DNA of 64,000 nt from Acetobacter sp. DsW_063 (GCF_002153745.1 NZ_JOPL01000025.1:1-64000); one strand, 5' to 3'. Positions 1 to 9,804 are shown, numbered from the stretch's first letter. A program made the numbers and translations. The notes: generated from the sequence alone by a model not told the origin.

Positions 1-537
1 AAGAGCTGGGCACTTCGCTCCGTCATTCAAGGCATAACAGGCCCTAGCCTAATTCCGATTGAATCCTGCAGGTATATAGAACCCTAAATTTTATTTACAT
101 GAAAATTATTTCAGAAAATATCCTTGCGCGTAAAGCACGTGTGCTGAAAATCACGACCATACAAATCGAGTGCGATGATACGAGAAATTTGACGTGCATT
201 GCAGAGAACTCATTTCTCATGGCTTTGGAATGTTTTGTTGACGCTTTGAAAATACGATGATTTCTCCAAGACTCCGTATGAATAAAAAACGCCTGGCCAT
301 GATCTGTTGAACAATAGACGAGGCATAGTTGCCGGGCCGGCTCGTGCCGGAGTTGCGCATCTTTGTAGGACGTCGGTTCAGAGGCGCAAAAATTGTCTGT
401 CAGATTTCCACTGGAGCGCATGTCATGCAGGATGCCTCGGGCGTTCGGCAATTACAGGTTCCGGAATATCGAGTTGTGAGCGTTTTCACGAAATCGTCTG
501 ATTACTCCTCGTCCGGATCTGCTCTAGAAGTCGGAGA
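1..537. other. intergenic region, no gene recognised
   Basis: The first half kilobase has mixed composition, with AT-rich patches near 80-290. Several short open frames exist on both strands, but none has a recognisable product, a convincing ribosome-binding site or the codon bias of the neighbouring genes. The last 20 bases carry a GGAG-type ribosome-binding site for the photolyase gene. The photolyase promoter should lie here, but I cannot assign one. Confidence 0.5.
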
Positions 538-1944
538 ATGAACGACAAACCCGCCATTGTCTGGCTCCGCGAAGATTTCCGCCTCGCCGATAACGCGGCT
601 CTGACTGCGGCGACGCAGACCGGAGCGCCGCTCCTGTTGGTTCATATCCGGCCCGAACGCCCTTCCGGCATGACTGCTGTTGACTGGTTTCGCGAGAAAA
701 CGCTGGCGCATTTTAACGCGGGCTTGCAATCGCTGAGCGGAAAAGTTCACGTTTTCACCGGAGATTCGGCGCGCCTGTTGCCCGAAATCGTGGCGCGCAT
801 TGGCGCTGCCGCGGTGTTTTGGAACCGGCGTTACGATCCGATCGGACGGGAGATAGACGCCGGTTTGAAGCGGGAATTCGCTGCGTGTGGAACCGAGGCG
901 CACAGCTTCGCGGGCGCGCTGTTTCATGAACCATGGACTGTGAAGAACCGCGCAGGGCAGCCGTTCAAAATTTTCTCCGCCTATTGGCGCGCCGCCTGCG
1001 AAGCGGGTTCGCCAGGGCCGCCTCTGCCTGCGCCGCGAGAATTCAAGTTTTTTGCCGGGTCAATCACCGGGGCGCAGGAGCAGCAGCTTTCCTGGCCCGC
1101 GTGGACGTCCTCTCTGGACGCGTATCACGAATTCGGCGAAGCCGCTGCGCAGGATCGCCTCGCCCGGTTCGTCGCTGACGACCTCGGCCATTACGAGGAT
1201 GAGAGAGACTTTCCCGACCGAGACGCAACCTCTGGCCTGTCGCCTTATCTGCGTGTGGGACAGATCACGCCGCGACAGGTGTGGAACGCCGTAAGCGACG
1301 CACCCGGCGGTTTGGCCCATGCGGCTGCGCGCGCCAAATTTCTGGCGGAGCTTGGGTGGCGGGATTTCGCGTGGTCAGTCTTGTGGGAGCATCCGGGCCT
1401 TGCTGACCATGCTCTGCGCGAGGAATTCGAAGACTTGCCGTGGCGGAGCGACCCGTCGGGGCTGGAGGCGTGGAAACGGGGACGGACGGGCTATCCATTG
1501 GTCGATGCGGGCATGCGCGAACTTTGGCGTTCGGGCGTGATGCATAACCGGGTGCGGATGGTCGCGGCGTCGTTTCTGGTCAAGCATCTGCTGATTGACT
1601 GGCGTCTTGGCGAGCAATGGTTCGCGGAGACGCTGGTCGATTACGATCCCGCCAGCAACGCCCTGAACTGGCAGTGGTGCGCCGGGACGGGGGCGGACAG
1701 CGCCCCGTTCTTTCGCATCATGAACCCGGTGCTGCAATCGCGGAAATTCGACCCGTCGGGCGCCTATATACGCAGATGGGTTCCAGAGCTGAAATCGGCT
1801 TCGGACAAGCACATTCATGCGCCGTGGGAGAGTCCCGACGCGCGGCCCGCTAATTATCCGCTTCCCATTGTCGATCATGCAGCGGCTCGTCGGCGCGCGC
1901 TGGCCGCATGGGACGGCGTGCGGGGCGGCGATCGGCAATCGTAG
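538..1944 (+). CDS. phrB: deoxyribodipyrimidine photolyase (class I photolyase/cryptochrome family)
   Basis: This is a light-driven flavoprotein that splits UV-induced pyrimidine dimers in DNA. The 468-residue product has the usual length. Residues 5-130 form the antenna-binding alpha/beta domain, starting with the typical IVWLREDFRLADN. The C-terminal half is the FAD-binding helical domain, with SGLSPYLR, GYPLVDAGMREL, the NALNWQW segment and the FDPSGAYIRRWVPEL block near the end. The ATG at 538 sits a few bases after GGAG, which fixes the start. The gene stands alone: the next one starts about 190 bases downstream. Its exact lesion specificity (CPD versus a cryptochrome-like variant) is inferred from overall similarity only. 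Confidence 0.93.
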   Translation: MNDKPAIVWLREDFRLADNAALTAATQTGAPLLLVHIRPERPSGMTAVDWFREKTLAHFNAGLQSLSGKVHVFTGDSARLLPEIVARIGAAAVFWNRRYDPIGREIDAGLKREFAACGTEAHSFAGALFHEPWTVKNRAGQPFKIFSAYWRAACEAGSPGPPLPAPREFKFFAGSITGAQEQQLSWPAWTSSLDAYHEFGEAAAQDRLARFVADDLGHYEDERDFPDRDATSGLSPYLRVGQITPRQVWNAVSDAPGGLAHAAARAKFLAELGWRDFAWSVLWEHPGLADHALREEFEDLPWRSDPSGLEAWKRGRTGYPLVDAGMRELWRSGVMHNRVRMVAASFLVKHLLIDWRLGEQWFAETLVDYDPASNALNWQWCAGTGADSAPFFRIMNPVLQSRKFDPSGAYIRRWVPELKSASDKHIHAPWESPDARPANYPLPIVDHAAARRRALAAWDGVRGGDRQS

Positions 1945-2132
1945 CAGCGGCTTTGGCGGCGGCCACATCTGCGTCGGTGGGCGCCATAGCCGCAGGCTCC
2001 TTGCGTCCGTGAAGGCCGACGCCTTTGGGGAATGCTCTGCGACGGGAGGACCGCGGCTCTTTGCCACGTCCGCCCGCCCGTTCAAACAGGAGCCTACTTA
2101 CCGTCCGGCCGTCTTTCGCTAGACTGCCGGCA

Positions 2133-5060
2133 ATGTCCGCCTATTCCCCCTATGACGCGCCAGCCATCATCGCCCGCCACGGCTCGTTTTCCTGCCTGAC
2201 GCCCGATGGAGAACTGCTGTCGCTGGATCGGGACGGCGCGCTTGCTCTCGTCGCGAAAGCGGGGCCGCCTCTGGTTGTTCATGCCCCGGAAGCGGCGCGC
2301 AAGCTCGGCTTGCCGCCACCGGGGCAACCGTCGCCGTGGTTCGATCTGCTGGAGCTGTTCGCCTTCGTGCATCCGGCGCATCCGGCCGCCCCTACGCCAC
2401 TCGGGTTGTCGCTCGCGCTAGGCAGGGCGGACGGTCCGGTCGACGTTGATCGCCTGCCGGGTCTGGCGACGCGGCTGCTGGCTGATCTGCGCGGCATGCC
2501 TCTGGGAGAGGCGCGGGAGATGACGAACGCGCTCGCGGTGAGACTGCGTGCGGTGGGGTGGATGTGGGGCGATGCGGTCATGGAGGCGCTCGATCTCGAG
2601 GGACCTACGCCGCGATCGGCTATGCAGGCCAGCGACGCGATGCGGATATGGCGGGCGCTGCCGAAATGGGAGGAGACGCCGCCACGTCCCGCGCCGGGCT
2701 CTCGGCCTGTGACGCCGGCCGAAGCGCGCGCCCGGCTTGCGACGATCCTCGGGCCGGGGGCGGAGACCCGCGTGGGGCAGGCGGACTTCGCGGGCGTTGC
2801 GTCCAGTGCTTTTGCGCCGCGCGAGAGCCGGGGGGCGCCGCAGGTGGTCCTCGCCGAGGCGGGCACCGGAACGGGGAAGACGCTGGGTTACATTGCGCCA
2901 GCCAGCCTGTGGGCGGAACGCAATGGCGGGGCGGTCTGGATCAGCACGTATACGCGCCATCTCCAACGACAGATCGAAAGCGAGACGGCGCGGCTGCACC
3001 CGGACGCCGCCGCGCGCCGCCGTAGGATCGTCCTGCGCAAGGGGCGAGAGAACTATCTGTGCCTGCTGAACATGGAGGAGGTCGTCAACACCGCGCCCAC
3101 GCGCGGAGCGGGCGTCACGATCGCGCTGTCTCTGCTGGCGCGCTGGGGGCTGGCGACATCTGAGGGCGACTTGTTCGGAGGCGATCTTCCGGGCTGGTTC
3201 GGGGAGGTTTTCGGTCACGCCATCGTCACGGGCGTCGCTGACCGGCGTGGCGAATGCATCCACGGCGCGTGCCCGCATTATCAGAAGTGCTTCGTCGAGC
3301 ATTCGATCCGCCGTGCGCGGGAGGCTGATCTCGTGGTGGCGAACCACGCGCTCGTCATGTCGCAGGCCGCATGGGCGCAGCAGGGCGCGGCCAATCCTGA
3401 CGATGCGGCGAGCGACGAGGACGGCGTGCCGACGCGTTACGTGCTGGACGAAGGGCATCACGTCGCCGATGCGGCGGACAGCGCCTTTTCATTGGAGTTA
3501 TCAGGACTGGAAGCCGCCGAACTGCGGCGCTGGCTTCTGGGGGCGGAAGGCAGTCGCTCCCGCGCGCGGGGGCTGAAGCGACGTCTTGATGATCTGGTGG
3601 TCGGGTCCCCGCGGCTGGAGACGCCGCTCGACGCCGCGCTTCTGGCGGCGAAAGCCTTGCCTGCGCCGGGGTGGTCGGCGCGGCTCTCGCTGGCAGACGA
3701 AGACGCCGGGGCGCCGCCGGAGGTCGTCGAAAACGACCCGTGGGGCGTGCTCGCTCTTTCGTCGCCACAGGCTTCGGAAGCGGAGTTGATCAACCCGACA
3801 GAGGCGTTTCTTGCCCTGCTGCGGGGGCAGGTGCTCGCACGCACCGCCGGCGCCAACCGGACCACGTTGAACGGGCGCGAGTGTGATCTGTATCCCCTTG
3901 CTCCTGGACTCGCGGAAGCGGCGGCGGCGCTTTCCCGTGCCTTTGGTCGCGTCGCCGAACCTCTGCGCACGCTGGTCGACCGTCTGCAGGATCGCCTCAG
4001 CGAAGAAGCCGACACGCTGGACGCGACCTCCCGTGGGCGGATCGAGGCGATGACGCGCACGCTGCGCCGCCGCGCGCTGTCGCGCCTCGACGGTTGGGTC
4101 GCGATGCTGAGCGCGTTTGCGGCGCCGCCCGAAGAGGGAATCACGCCGCAGTTTATTCGCTTCATCCGTTTGACGGCGCGTGGAGGACAGCGGCGTGGCG
4201 AACTGGATGTCGGCCTGCATCAGCACTGGCTCGACCCGACGATCCCGTTCGCCGCCGTCCTTGCCGCGCCCGCGCATGGATTGCTGATCACTTCGGCCAC
4301 GCTGCGCGACGAGACCGGCGCGAAAAGCGGAGACGAGGTCGAGCGCGCGTGGGAGGCAGCTGAATCGCGTGTGGGCGTCAACCATCTGCCCGCGCCAGCC
4401 GTGCGCGCAGCTTTGGCGAGTCCCTTCGATTACGCCTCGCAGACCCGCGTTTTCATCGTCAGCGATGTCGCTCATCACAATGTGGAGGCGCTCGCCGCCG
4501 CCTATCGCACGCTGTTCCTTGCGTCGGGAGGCGGGGGACTGGGATTGTTCACTGCAATCGAGCGATTGCGCGGGGTGCATCGTCGCATCGCCGAACCGCT
4601 GGAAACTGCGGGGATTTCGCTGTACGCGCAGCATGTCGACGCGATGGACAACACCACGCTGGTCGACGTGTTCCGCACCGAAACCGATTCATGCCTGTTG
4701 GGGACAGATGCGATGCGCGACGGCGTGGACGTGCCGGGGCACGCGCTGCGGCTGGTCGTATTCGAGCGGGTGCCATGGCCGCGCCCGGATATTCTGCATC
4801 GCGAACGCAGGCTGCATCTCTCGCAGGGCGCGCCGGGGCTGTACGACGAACGGATTGCGCGTCTGCGCCTGCGGCAGGCGTTCGGGCGCCTTATCCGCGC
4901 TCGCGACGATCGCGGTGTTTTTGTGCTGCTGGAGCGTCGTACGCCGTCGCGTTTGCTCAGCGCATTCCCCAGCGGCGTGCGGACGCAAAGGATGGGGCTG
5001 GCCGCAGCGGCTGCGGAAATCAGGGCGTTCTTCGCAGAGACGCCGTCAGGCGGCGTGTGA
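2133..5060 (+). CDS. dinG: DinG/XPD-type ATP-dependent DNA helicase with Fe-S cluster
   Basis: A superfamily 2 helicase of the DinG/YoaA/XPD group, 975 residues from the ATG at 2133. The frame is open further upstream, but the residues before MSAYSPYDAP look unlike protein. Walker A is AEAGTGTGKT (about 240-249) and the DEAH-like motif is DEGH (439-442). Four cysteines at 310, 375, 380 and 386 lie between them, the spacing expected for the 4Fe-4S cluster that couples ATP use to unwinding in this family. The C-terminal motifs GTDAMRDGVDVPG and QAFGRLIR complete helicase domain 2. It probably acts in repair or in removal of R-loops and other unusual DNA structures. The N-terminal 200 residues match nothing I recognise. 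Confidence 0.87.
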   Translation: MSAYSPYDAPAIIARHGSFSCLTPDGELLSLDRDGALALVAKAGPPLVVHAPEAARKLGLPPPGQPSPWFDLLELFAFVHPAHPAAPTPLGLSLALGRADGPVDVDRLPGLATRLLADLRGMPLGEAREMTNALAVRLRAVGWMWGDAVMEALDLEGPTPRSAMQASDAMRIWRALPKWEETPPRPAPGSRPVTPAEARARLATILGPGAETRVGQADFAGVASSAFAPRESRGAPQVVLAEAGTGTGKTLGYIAPASLWAERNGGAVWISTYTRHLQRQIESETARLHPDAAARRRRIVLRKGRENYLCLLNMEEVVNTAPTRGAGVTIALSLLARWGLATSEGDLFGGDLPGWFGEVFGHAIVTGVADRRGECIHGACPHYQKCFVEHSIRRAREADLVVANHALVMSQAAWAQQGAANPDDAASDEDGVPTRYVLDEGHHVADAADSAFSLELSGLEAAELRRWLLGAEGSRSRARGLKRRLDDLVVGSPRLETPLDAALLAAKALPAPGWSARLSLADEDAGAPPEVVENDPWGVLALSSPQASEAELINPTEAFLALLRGQVLARTAGANRTTLNGRECDLYPLAPGLAEAAAALSRAFGRVAEPLRTLVDRLQDRLSEEADTLDATSRGRIEAMTRTLRRRALSRLDGWVAMLSAFAAPPEEGITPQFIRFIRLTARGGQRRGELDVGLHQHWLDPTIPFAAVLAAPAHGLLITSATLRDETGAKSGDEVERAWEAAESRVGVNHLPAPAVRAALASPFDYASQTRVFIVSDVAHHNVEALAAAYRTLFLASGGGGLGLFTAIERLRGVHRRIAEPLETAGISLYAQHVDAMDNTTLVDVFRTETDSCLLGTDAMRDGVDVPGHALRLVVFERVPWPRPDILHRERRLHLSQGAPGLYDERIARLRLRQAFGRLIRARDDRGVFVLLERRTPSRLLSAFPSGVRTQRMGLAAAAAEIRAFFAETPSGGV

Positions 5061-5535
5061 AGTCGGTTCTGCATGCAAAGTGCACAAGACAGACATTGCG
5101 TGGTCGTGCGTCGAAGCATCGTTAAGGATCATCTCGATACCTGTTTAGGGAGGTTCGTCCATCGGTCCGAGCAATGTGCTGAAGTCATATCCGCGGATTG
5201 GCGTGGCTCTGGGAATAGAGGCTTACGGTTGTCGCCATCGCAAGCGGGTGTGAACGTGCGTCGAAAGACGAAAGTCGTTCTGTCAGGCCGTGGAGAGTCT
5301 CGTCTACTATTTGGGTTGTCACTTTAACCTCGCTTGTTGTGGTCTGAATCGTAATGCGGCGCATGGCTGGAAGTCGACGTCTTTTCTGCCTGTCTGGCGA
5401 AAGTTGTCGGTCGGTCCTTCTTCGATCGTTTTTGCATGAAAGATGGCGTCTTCCGCGTTGCCGCGGGCGCCACCACTCTGGGCAACTCGCTTCAAACTCT
5501 CTAAGAGTGCGGGTATGCGAGACAGGACGCAGTTC
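5061..5535. other. intergenic region upstream of the metal-uptake genes
   Basis: About 475 bases separate the helicase gene from the DUF2946 gene. No open frame here resembles a protein, and I found neither a cobalamin-riboswitch B12 box nor a tRNA. The promoter and 5' leader of the three-gene unit at 5536-9735 presumably lie here. An in-frame ATG at 5515 is an alternative start for the next gene but has a weak ribosome-binding site. Confidence 0.4.
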
Positions 5536-5904
5536 ATGAACCGGATTTTGGCCTGTTGGCCACTGGTTCTGCTCGCCCTGATGGCGCGGTTGAGTTTCGG
5601 CGGTCTGGTTTCACCACAAGCCGCGCTCGACGATCCTGTGGCGCGTGTCGCGGCATTGTCTCTGCTATGCGACAGTCAGCACGTTGGCGATGGAACTCCG
5701 CACGATCACGTCCCTTCCGATATGGGCGATGGGATATTCCTGCTTGGCGACGCGCTCGACAATCCAGCTCCGGCGTTCGTAGCGTTCGCTCTGCTTTTTC
5801 TGACGTTCTGTGTTCCGTGCGCCCACGTCTGGTGTTTTCCGCCGGTGCGTGGGCCACCACTGCGACGCGTCGCCAGCCTCTACCCGCAGGGACCACCAGT
5901 CTGA
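5536..5904 (+). CDS. DUF2946-family protein with CXXC motif, possible copper-responsive leader protein
   Basis: A 122-residue protein starting MNRILACWPL, with an N-terminal hydrophobic segment (5-25), a middle part containing Cys45 and His49/56/58, a second hydrophobic segment (80-92), CVPC at 92-95, Cys100 and a proline-rich tail ending QGPPV. This layout is that of DUF2946 proteins, which sit beside copper-linked TonB receptors. In Bordetella, as I recall, a DUF2946 upstream frame with a CXXC motif controls the following TonB receptor in response to copper. Here a TonB receptor starts 82 bases downstream and a hairpin lies between. ATG 5536 follows AGGACG; ATG 5515 is an alternative. The regulatory role is inferred from position and motif. 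Confidence 0.68.
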   Translation: MNRILACWPLVLLALMARLSFGGLVSPQAALDDPVARVAALSLLCDSQHVGDGTPHDHVPSDMGDGIFLLGDALDNPAPAFVAFALLFLTFCVPCAHVWCFPPVRGPPLRRVASLYPQGPPV

Positions 5905-5925
5905 TCTGAAACGAGTTTTCGTAAA

Positions 5926-5955
5926 CCCGCGTGTTCGCTCGAACGGAGGCGCGGG
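5926..5955 (+). promoter_or_regulatory. stem-loop between DUF2946 gene and TonB receptor
   Basis: Arms CCCGCG (5926-5931) and CGCGGG (5950-5955) enclose a second perfect stem, GTTC-GCTC-GAAC (5933-5944). It lies 21 bases after the DUF2946 stop codon and 30 bases before the receptor ATG. No T-run follows, so it is not an ordinary intrinsic terminator. It could be an attenuation or ribosome-access element. Function is inferred from position only. Confidence 0.4.
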
Positions 5956-5985
5956 GTATTTCTGTTTCATTCAGGTCATACCATC

Positions 5986-8355
5986 ATGATTCGTATCACA
6001 GAAGACGCGCGCCGCGTCGGCGCGGCCGTCGGCGCGCTTGCGCTGGCTATGCTTCAGCCAGACCTTGCAAGAGCTTCCACCGCTCGTACGCCGTTGCGGC
6101 CTACACACACTGTTGCGGCCGCTCCAGCGCGCCGCGCGCCACAAAAATCGAAACCCCGTCTTCAATCGGATCGTCCGGCGCCACGCCCGGAAGAGATCAC
6201 TGTGAACGGCGTGGACCGGCTGTCGGTCGCGGCGCGGCCAACGGGACAGACGACCTACAGCGCGGAACGCAGTGATTTCGCCAATCGTTCGGCGCAGACT
6301 GCTGCCGACATGATGGCGACCATTCCCGGCGTGACCGTGATGCAGGGCAACGGGCCGCGCGACACCGTGATCTCCGTCCGTGGCTCAGGCGCGAGACAGT
6401 CCTACGGGCTGAAAAATCTTTCGGTGACGGAGGATGGTTTCCCAGTCACCCAGCCTGACGGCACCGCTCGTGCGGATCTGATAGACCCGCATGCCTATGC
6501 AGGCGTCGACGTCTTTCAGGGACCAGCGTCTTCCCTTTATGGAAACTACGCGATCAACGGGGCGATCAATTTCCGGACACGCAATGGCGCCGACATTCAC
6601 GGGGTCGAACTGGGGTCTGATTTCGGCAGCTTCGGGATGATTAACAACTACGTCACGCTGGGCGCGGGGAACCGCCGATATGATTTCATGCTCTTCGGCA
6701 GCGATGTTCGGGGAAATGGATTTATACCGAATAGCGCCTATGCGACTTCTACCGAAAACATGAGATTACGTGTTGTCCTGACGCCGTCCGACCGCCTTGT
6801 GTTGAAGGTGATCAATAACGTCACAGATACGTTTCTGCCGCTGCGCCTGTCTCTCTCGCAGTATCTGGCCAATCCCTATCAGCGGGGATGCGCGAATGCA
6901 GCCAGCGCCGCGAACGGTTGCGCCTCGGTCAACCTGTTGAGCAACGGGCGTTATGGGGCGACTCAGGCGACGAGTCCGCAGCAGGCGGGTCTTGGTCGCT
7001 TCGACCGACGGACGATTGTCGGTTTGCGCTGGGAACATGATTTCAACGCGCAGACCCAGTGGAGAACGCAGTTCACCTATGATCAGCGCCATGTCGATCA
7101 ACCGACCTCGACTACAGCCTTCGTCGGCCCGTTCAATTCCTATAATGTGCAGACCGATCTTACGAATCGTGGTCACATCGGCGTGACGCCGCTAACAAGC
7201 TTCGTCGGCACGAATTTCGATTACATGGATTACGGGTATCAGGTGTACAACCTGACGCCGCAGGGCGGCGCGACGCGCGGCGCACTGAACTCGACGTCCT
7301 ATGGACACCAGTTCAACATTGGTCTGCGGTTTCAGGAAGACTGGAAATTCGCGCCCAAATGGCGGGCCGTGGTGGGGTTGGGTGGCACATACTCGGATAT
7401 CGGAGCAGTCGAGACGCTCTACGCCTACGGGGCGTCATCGCGTTCACTGCAATATGTTACGGCGAACAGGTATTTCTTCAATCTCGCGCCGGAGGCGTCT
7501 GTCGTCTACGCCCCATCGAAGGCGTGGACCCTGCATACGCGCGTCGGCACGGCTTACGCCACGCCGTCATATTCAAGCTTTTTTGTAACTCCTCAGGGGA
7601 ATTATGGAAACAACACATCCCTGAAGAGTGAAACGAGTCTGGGCTTCGATCTGGGCGCGGAGTGGCGTCCCTCGGCCGATATCGACGTGCAAGCGACGGG
7701 ATTCTACGAATTTTATCACAACGAGTTTGTCAGCCAGTCCGCAGGCGTCAACACGACAGCCGGAAGCTACACCTTCAACGCGCCGGCGTCCGAGCATCGA
7801 GGCGTCGAACTGGGCGCAACCTGGCGACCGCTACGCACGTGCCTGCCCGGCCTGCAGCTCAGGCTTTCCTATACTTATGACAACCAGATCTATACGAACT
7901 ATACGGAGACGCTGACCAGCGGAGCCGTGTCCCGCAGTTTCTCGCGCAAGGGACGCTATATCCCCGGCGTAGCGCCGCATTTTTTGAATGCACGGGTGAT
8001 GTACGATCAGCCTGACGGCGTCTTCGAGGGGCTCGGCGCGTTTGCAGAAGTCGCATGGCGTAGCGATATGTGGATCGATAACGCTAATATTCTCAAGGTC
8101 CCGGGATACGCGTTACTGAATCTGGAAGTTCATTATGATCCTCCCGTACGATTCGGTTGGGCGCATCGACTGCATAGTTATTTCGAGGTGCAGAACGTCA
8201 CCAACCAGATTTACGCTGCGGGCGCCACAGTGATCGCCGACAGCTTGTCAAGCAGCGGGCGTCAGGCTGGAGCCGCGACGCTGGCTGGAAAAACCGGGTC
8301 AATTTACGCCGGATCGCCACGCGCCTTCATGGGCGGCGTACGCGTGAGATTCTGA
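5986..8355 (+). CDS. TonB-dependent outer-membrane receptor (copper or other metal chelate suspected)
   Basis: A 789-residue outer-membrane transporter. A signal-like N-terminus (cleavage near ARAS, about 30) and a Pro/Arg-rich linker precede the plug domain (about 70-190: IPGVTVMQGNGPRDTVISVRG, then VDVFQGPASSLYGNYAINGAINF). A 22-strand-type barrel follows and ends in Phe, as the outer-membrane assembly machinery prefers. It takes up its ligand using energy from TonB-ExbBD, none of which is encoded here. It follows the DUF2946 gene and is 12 bases upstream of the PepSY gene, so the three probably form one transcript. The ligand cannot be read from the sequence. Copper is favoured by the neighbours, not by residues in this protein. 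Confidence 0.85.
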   Translation: MIRITEDARRVGAAVGALALAMLQPDLARASTARTPLRPTHTVAAAPARRAPQKSKPRLQSDRPAPRPEEITVNGVDRLSVAARPTGQTTYSAERSDFANRSAQTAADMMATIPGVTVMQGNGPRDTVISVRGSGARQSYGLKNLSVTEDGFPVTQPDGTARADLIDPHAYAGVDVFQGPASSLYGNYAINGAINFRTRNGADIHGVELGSDFGSFGMINNYVTLGAGNRRYDFMLFGSDVRGNGFIPNSAYATSTENMRLRVVLTPSDRLVLKVINNVTDTFLPLRLSLSQYLANPYQRGCANAASAANGCASVNLLSNGRYGATQATSPQQAGLGRFDRRTIVGLRWEHDFNAQTQWRTQFTYDQRHVDQPTSTTAFVGPFNSYNVQTDLTNRGHIGVTPLTSFVGTNFDYMDYGYQVYNLTPQGGATRGALNSTSYGHQFNIGLRFQEDWKFAPKWRAVVGLGGTYSDIGAVETLYAYGASSRSLQYVTANRYFFNLAPEASVVYAPSKAWTLHTRVGTAYATPSYSSFFVTPQGNYGNNTSLKSETSLGFDLGAEWRPSADIDVQATGFYEFYHNEFVSQSAGVNTTAGSYTFNAPASEHRGVELGATWRPLRTCLPGLQLRLSYTYDNQIYTNYTETLTSGAVSRSFSRKGRYIPGVAPHFLNARVMYDQPDGVFEGLGAFAEVAWRSDMWIDNANILKVPGYALLNLEVHYDPPVRFGWAHRLHSYFEVQNVTNQIYAAGATVIADSLSSSGRQAGAATLAGKTGSIYAGSPRAFMGGVRVRF

Positions 8356-8367
8356 GGGAAAATAAAA

Positions 8368-9735
8368 ATGCACTTCAAACAATTTTCCCTGTGGCCGGAT
8401 CATCGCACCGTCTGGCGGTGGCACTTCTTCGCGGGACTTTTCTGTCTTCCGTTTGTGGCGTTTCTCAGCCTGACCGGTTCAGTCTATCTGTTCAAACCGC
8501 AGATCGACGACTGGATTGACTGGCGCTTCGATCATCTCTCCGTCACAGGGCCTGCGGCGTCGCCGACGCAGGAGGTGCGCGCGGCGCTTGCCGCCGTTCC
8601 GGGCGGGCGCTTGCTCGCCTATGAACTTCCGCGAGGCGTCGGCAGCGCGGCGCGCGTCGTTGTCGACCATGGTGGCGAAACGATCCGTGTTTACGTCGAT
8701 CCGTCTTCCCTCTCGATACTCAAGAAGATTCCGGAAGAGTCGCGGTTCGAACGCATTGTCTTCAAGCTGCATGGGCAACTGCTTTTGGGTAATGTCGGTT
8801 CAGTGATCATGGAGATGGTGGCTTCGTGGACAATCGTGATGATCGTCACCGGGATATATCTGTGGTGGCCGCGAGGCGGCGCGCGGGGTGGAGGAGTGCT
8901 CTACCCCCGCGTCGGCCGGGCGCGTGCGCGGTGGCGCGATTTGCATGCCGTCACAGGCCTTTGGATTTCCCTGTTTCTGGCGCTGTTTCTGGTCTCCGGA
9001 TTGCCGTGGTCTTTCGTATGGGGGCATGCGCTGGCTCGGGTTGAGACCACCGTGGGTAAACTGACCTCGGTTCAGGATTGGGAAATAGGAGCGATTTCAG
9101 CGCGGGACGTCATCGTCGGACACCCCGCGGAAAATTCTGGTGCGATTCAGCGAATGCCGGGCATGGACATGGGCGACATGGATATGCCGGGCATGGATAT
9201 GGCCCGGTCGACCACCGCGATATCGCCGTCGGCAGATCCGCTTGCAGGGCTGGACGCAGTGGTCATCGCAAGCCGACGTCTGGGGTTTCCAGCTCCCGTT
9301 CTGGTCACGCCGCCTGCCCGCATCGGCGCGCCATGGCGTGTGCGCTCGGACACGCCGGACAGACCACGCCGCGTCAGCGCCCTTCTCGATGCGAAGGGAG
9401 CGGTTCTCTCCATGGAACGATTTTCTTCGAAAGGCGTGGCTGATCGCGTTGTCGCTTACGGCGTCGCCGCGCATGAAGGACAACTGTTCGGTTGGGCTAA
9501 TCAGGTGCTCAATCTGCTCGTCGCAACGGGTTTGCTGACTATGAGCGTCGCTGCGACGATCCTGTGGCTGCGGCGTAAAACGCCTGGTCATCTGGGCGCT
9601 CCGTCGCCGCTCGCCAGCCAGCGGGTTGGCGTGGGATCTCTTGTCGTTATGACGGCGCTGGGCGTTCTTCTGCCTGAACTTGGCGCGTCGTTGCTATTGA
9701 TTGTCGTGGCGAGCGTCATACTGAAAAAGACATGA
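8368..9735 (+). CDS. PepSY-associated transmembrane protein with Met-rich metal-binding loop
   Basis: A 455-residue inner-membrane protein of the PepSY_TM family, often found next to TonB receptors and thought to help metal reduction or transfer at the inner membrane. The N-terminal helix (about 18-42) includes HFFAGLFCLPFVAFLSLTG. A PepSY-like periplasmic part follows (about 65-130), then helices near 145-167, 197-215, 395-415 and 430-453. Residues 263-278 read MPGMDMGDMDMPGMDM, seven Met and four Asp in 16 residues. That resembles the Met-rich copper-binding stretches of CopA/PcoA-type proteins and is the best internal evidence that this unit handles copper. The gene starts 12 bases after the receptor stop. 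Confidence 0.82.
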   Translation: MHFKQFSLWPDHRTVWRWHFFAGLFCLPFVAFLSLTGSVYLFKPQIDDWIDWRFDHLSVTGPAASPTQEVRAALAAVPGGRLLAYELPRGVGSAARVVVDHGGETIRVYVDPSSLSILKKIPEESRFERIVFKLHGQLLLGNVGSVIMEMVASWTIVMIVTGIYLWWPRGGARGGGVLYPRVGRARARWRDLHAVTGLWISLFLALFLVSGLPWSFVWGHALARVETTVGKLTSVQDWEIGAISARDVIVGHPAENSGAIQRMPGMDMGDMDMPGMDMARSTTAISPSADPLAGLDAVVIASRRLGFPAPVLVTPPARIGAPWRVRSDTPDRPRRVSALLDAKGAVLSMERFSSKGVADRVVAYGVAAHEGQLFGWANQVLNLLVATGLLTMSVAATILWLRRKTPGHLGAPSPLASQRVGVGSLVVMTALGVLLPELGASLLLIVVASVILKKT

Positions 9736-9804
9736 TATTTGGTCAGCTCATGGCGTTCGTATTCGGCTGTGGCGCGACCCGTCCTCGCGCGATAGCATCG
9801 GGCA

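Noticed and set aside
95-451. A 118-codon minus-strand frame near the left edge
   Set aside because: No recognisable domain, atypical codon use and no ribosome-binding site.
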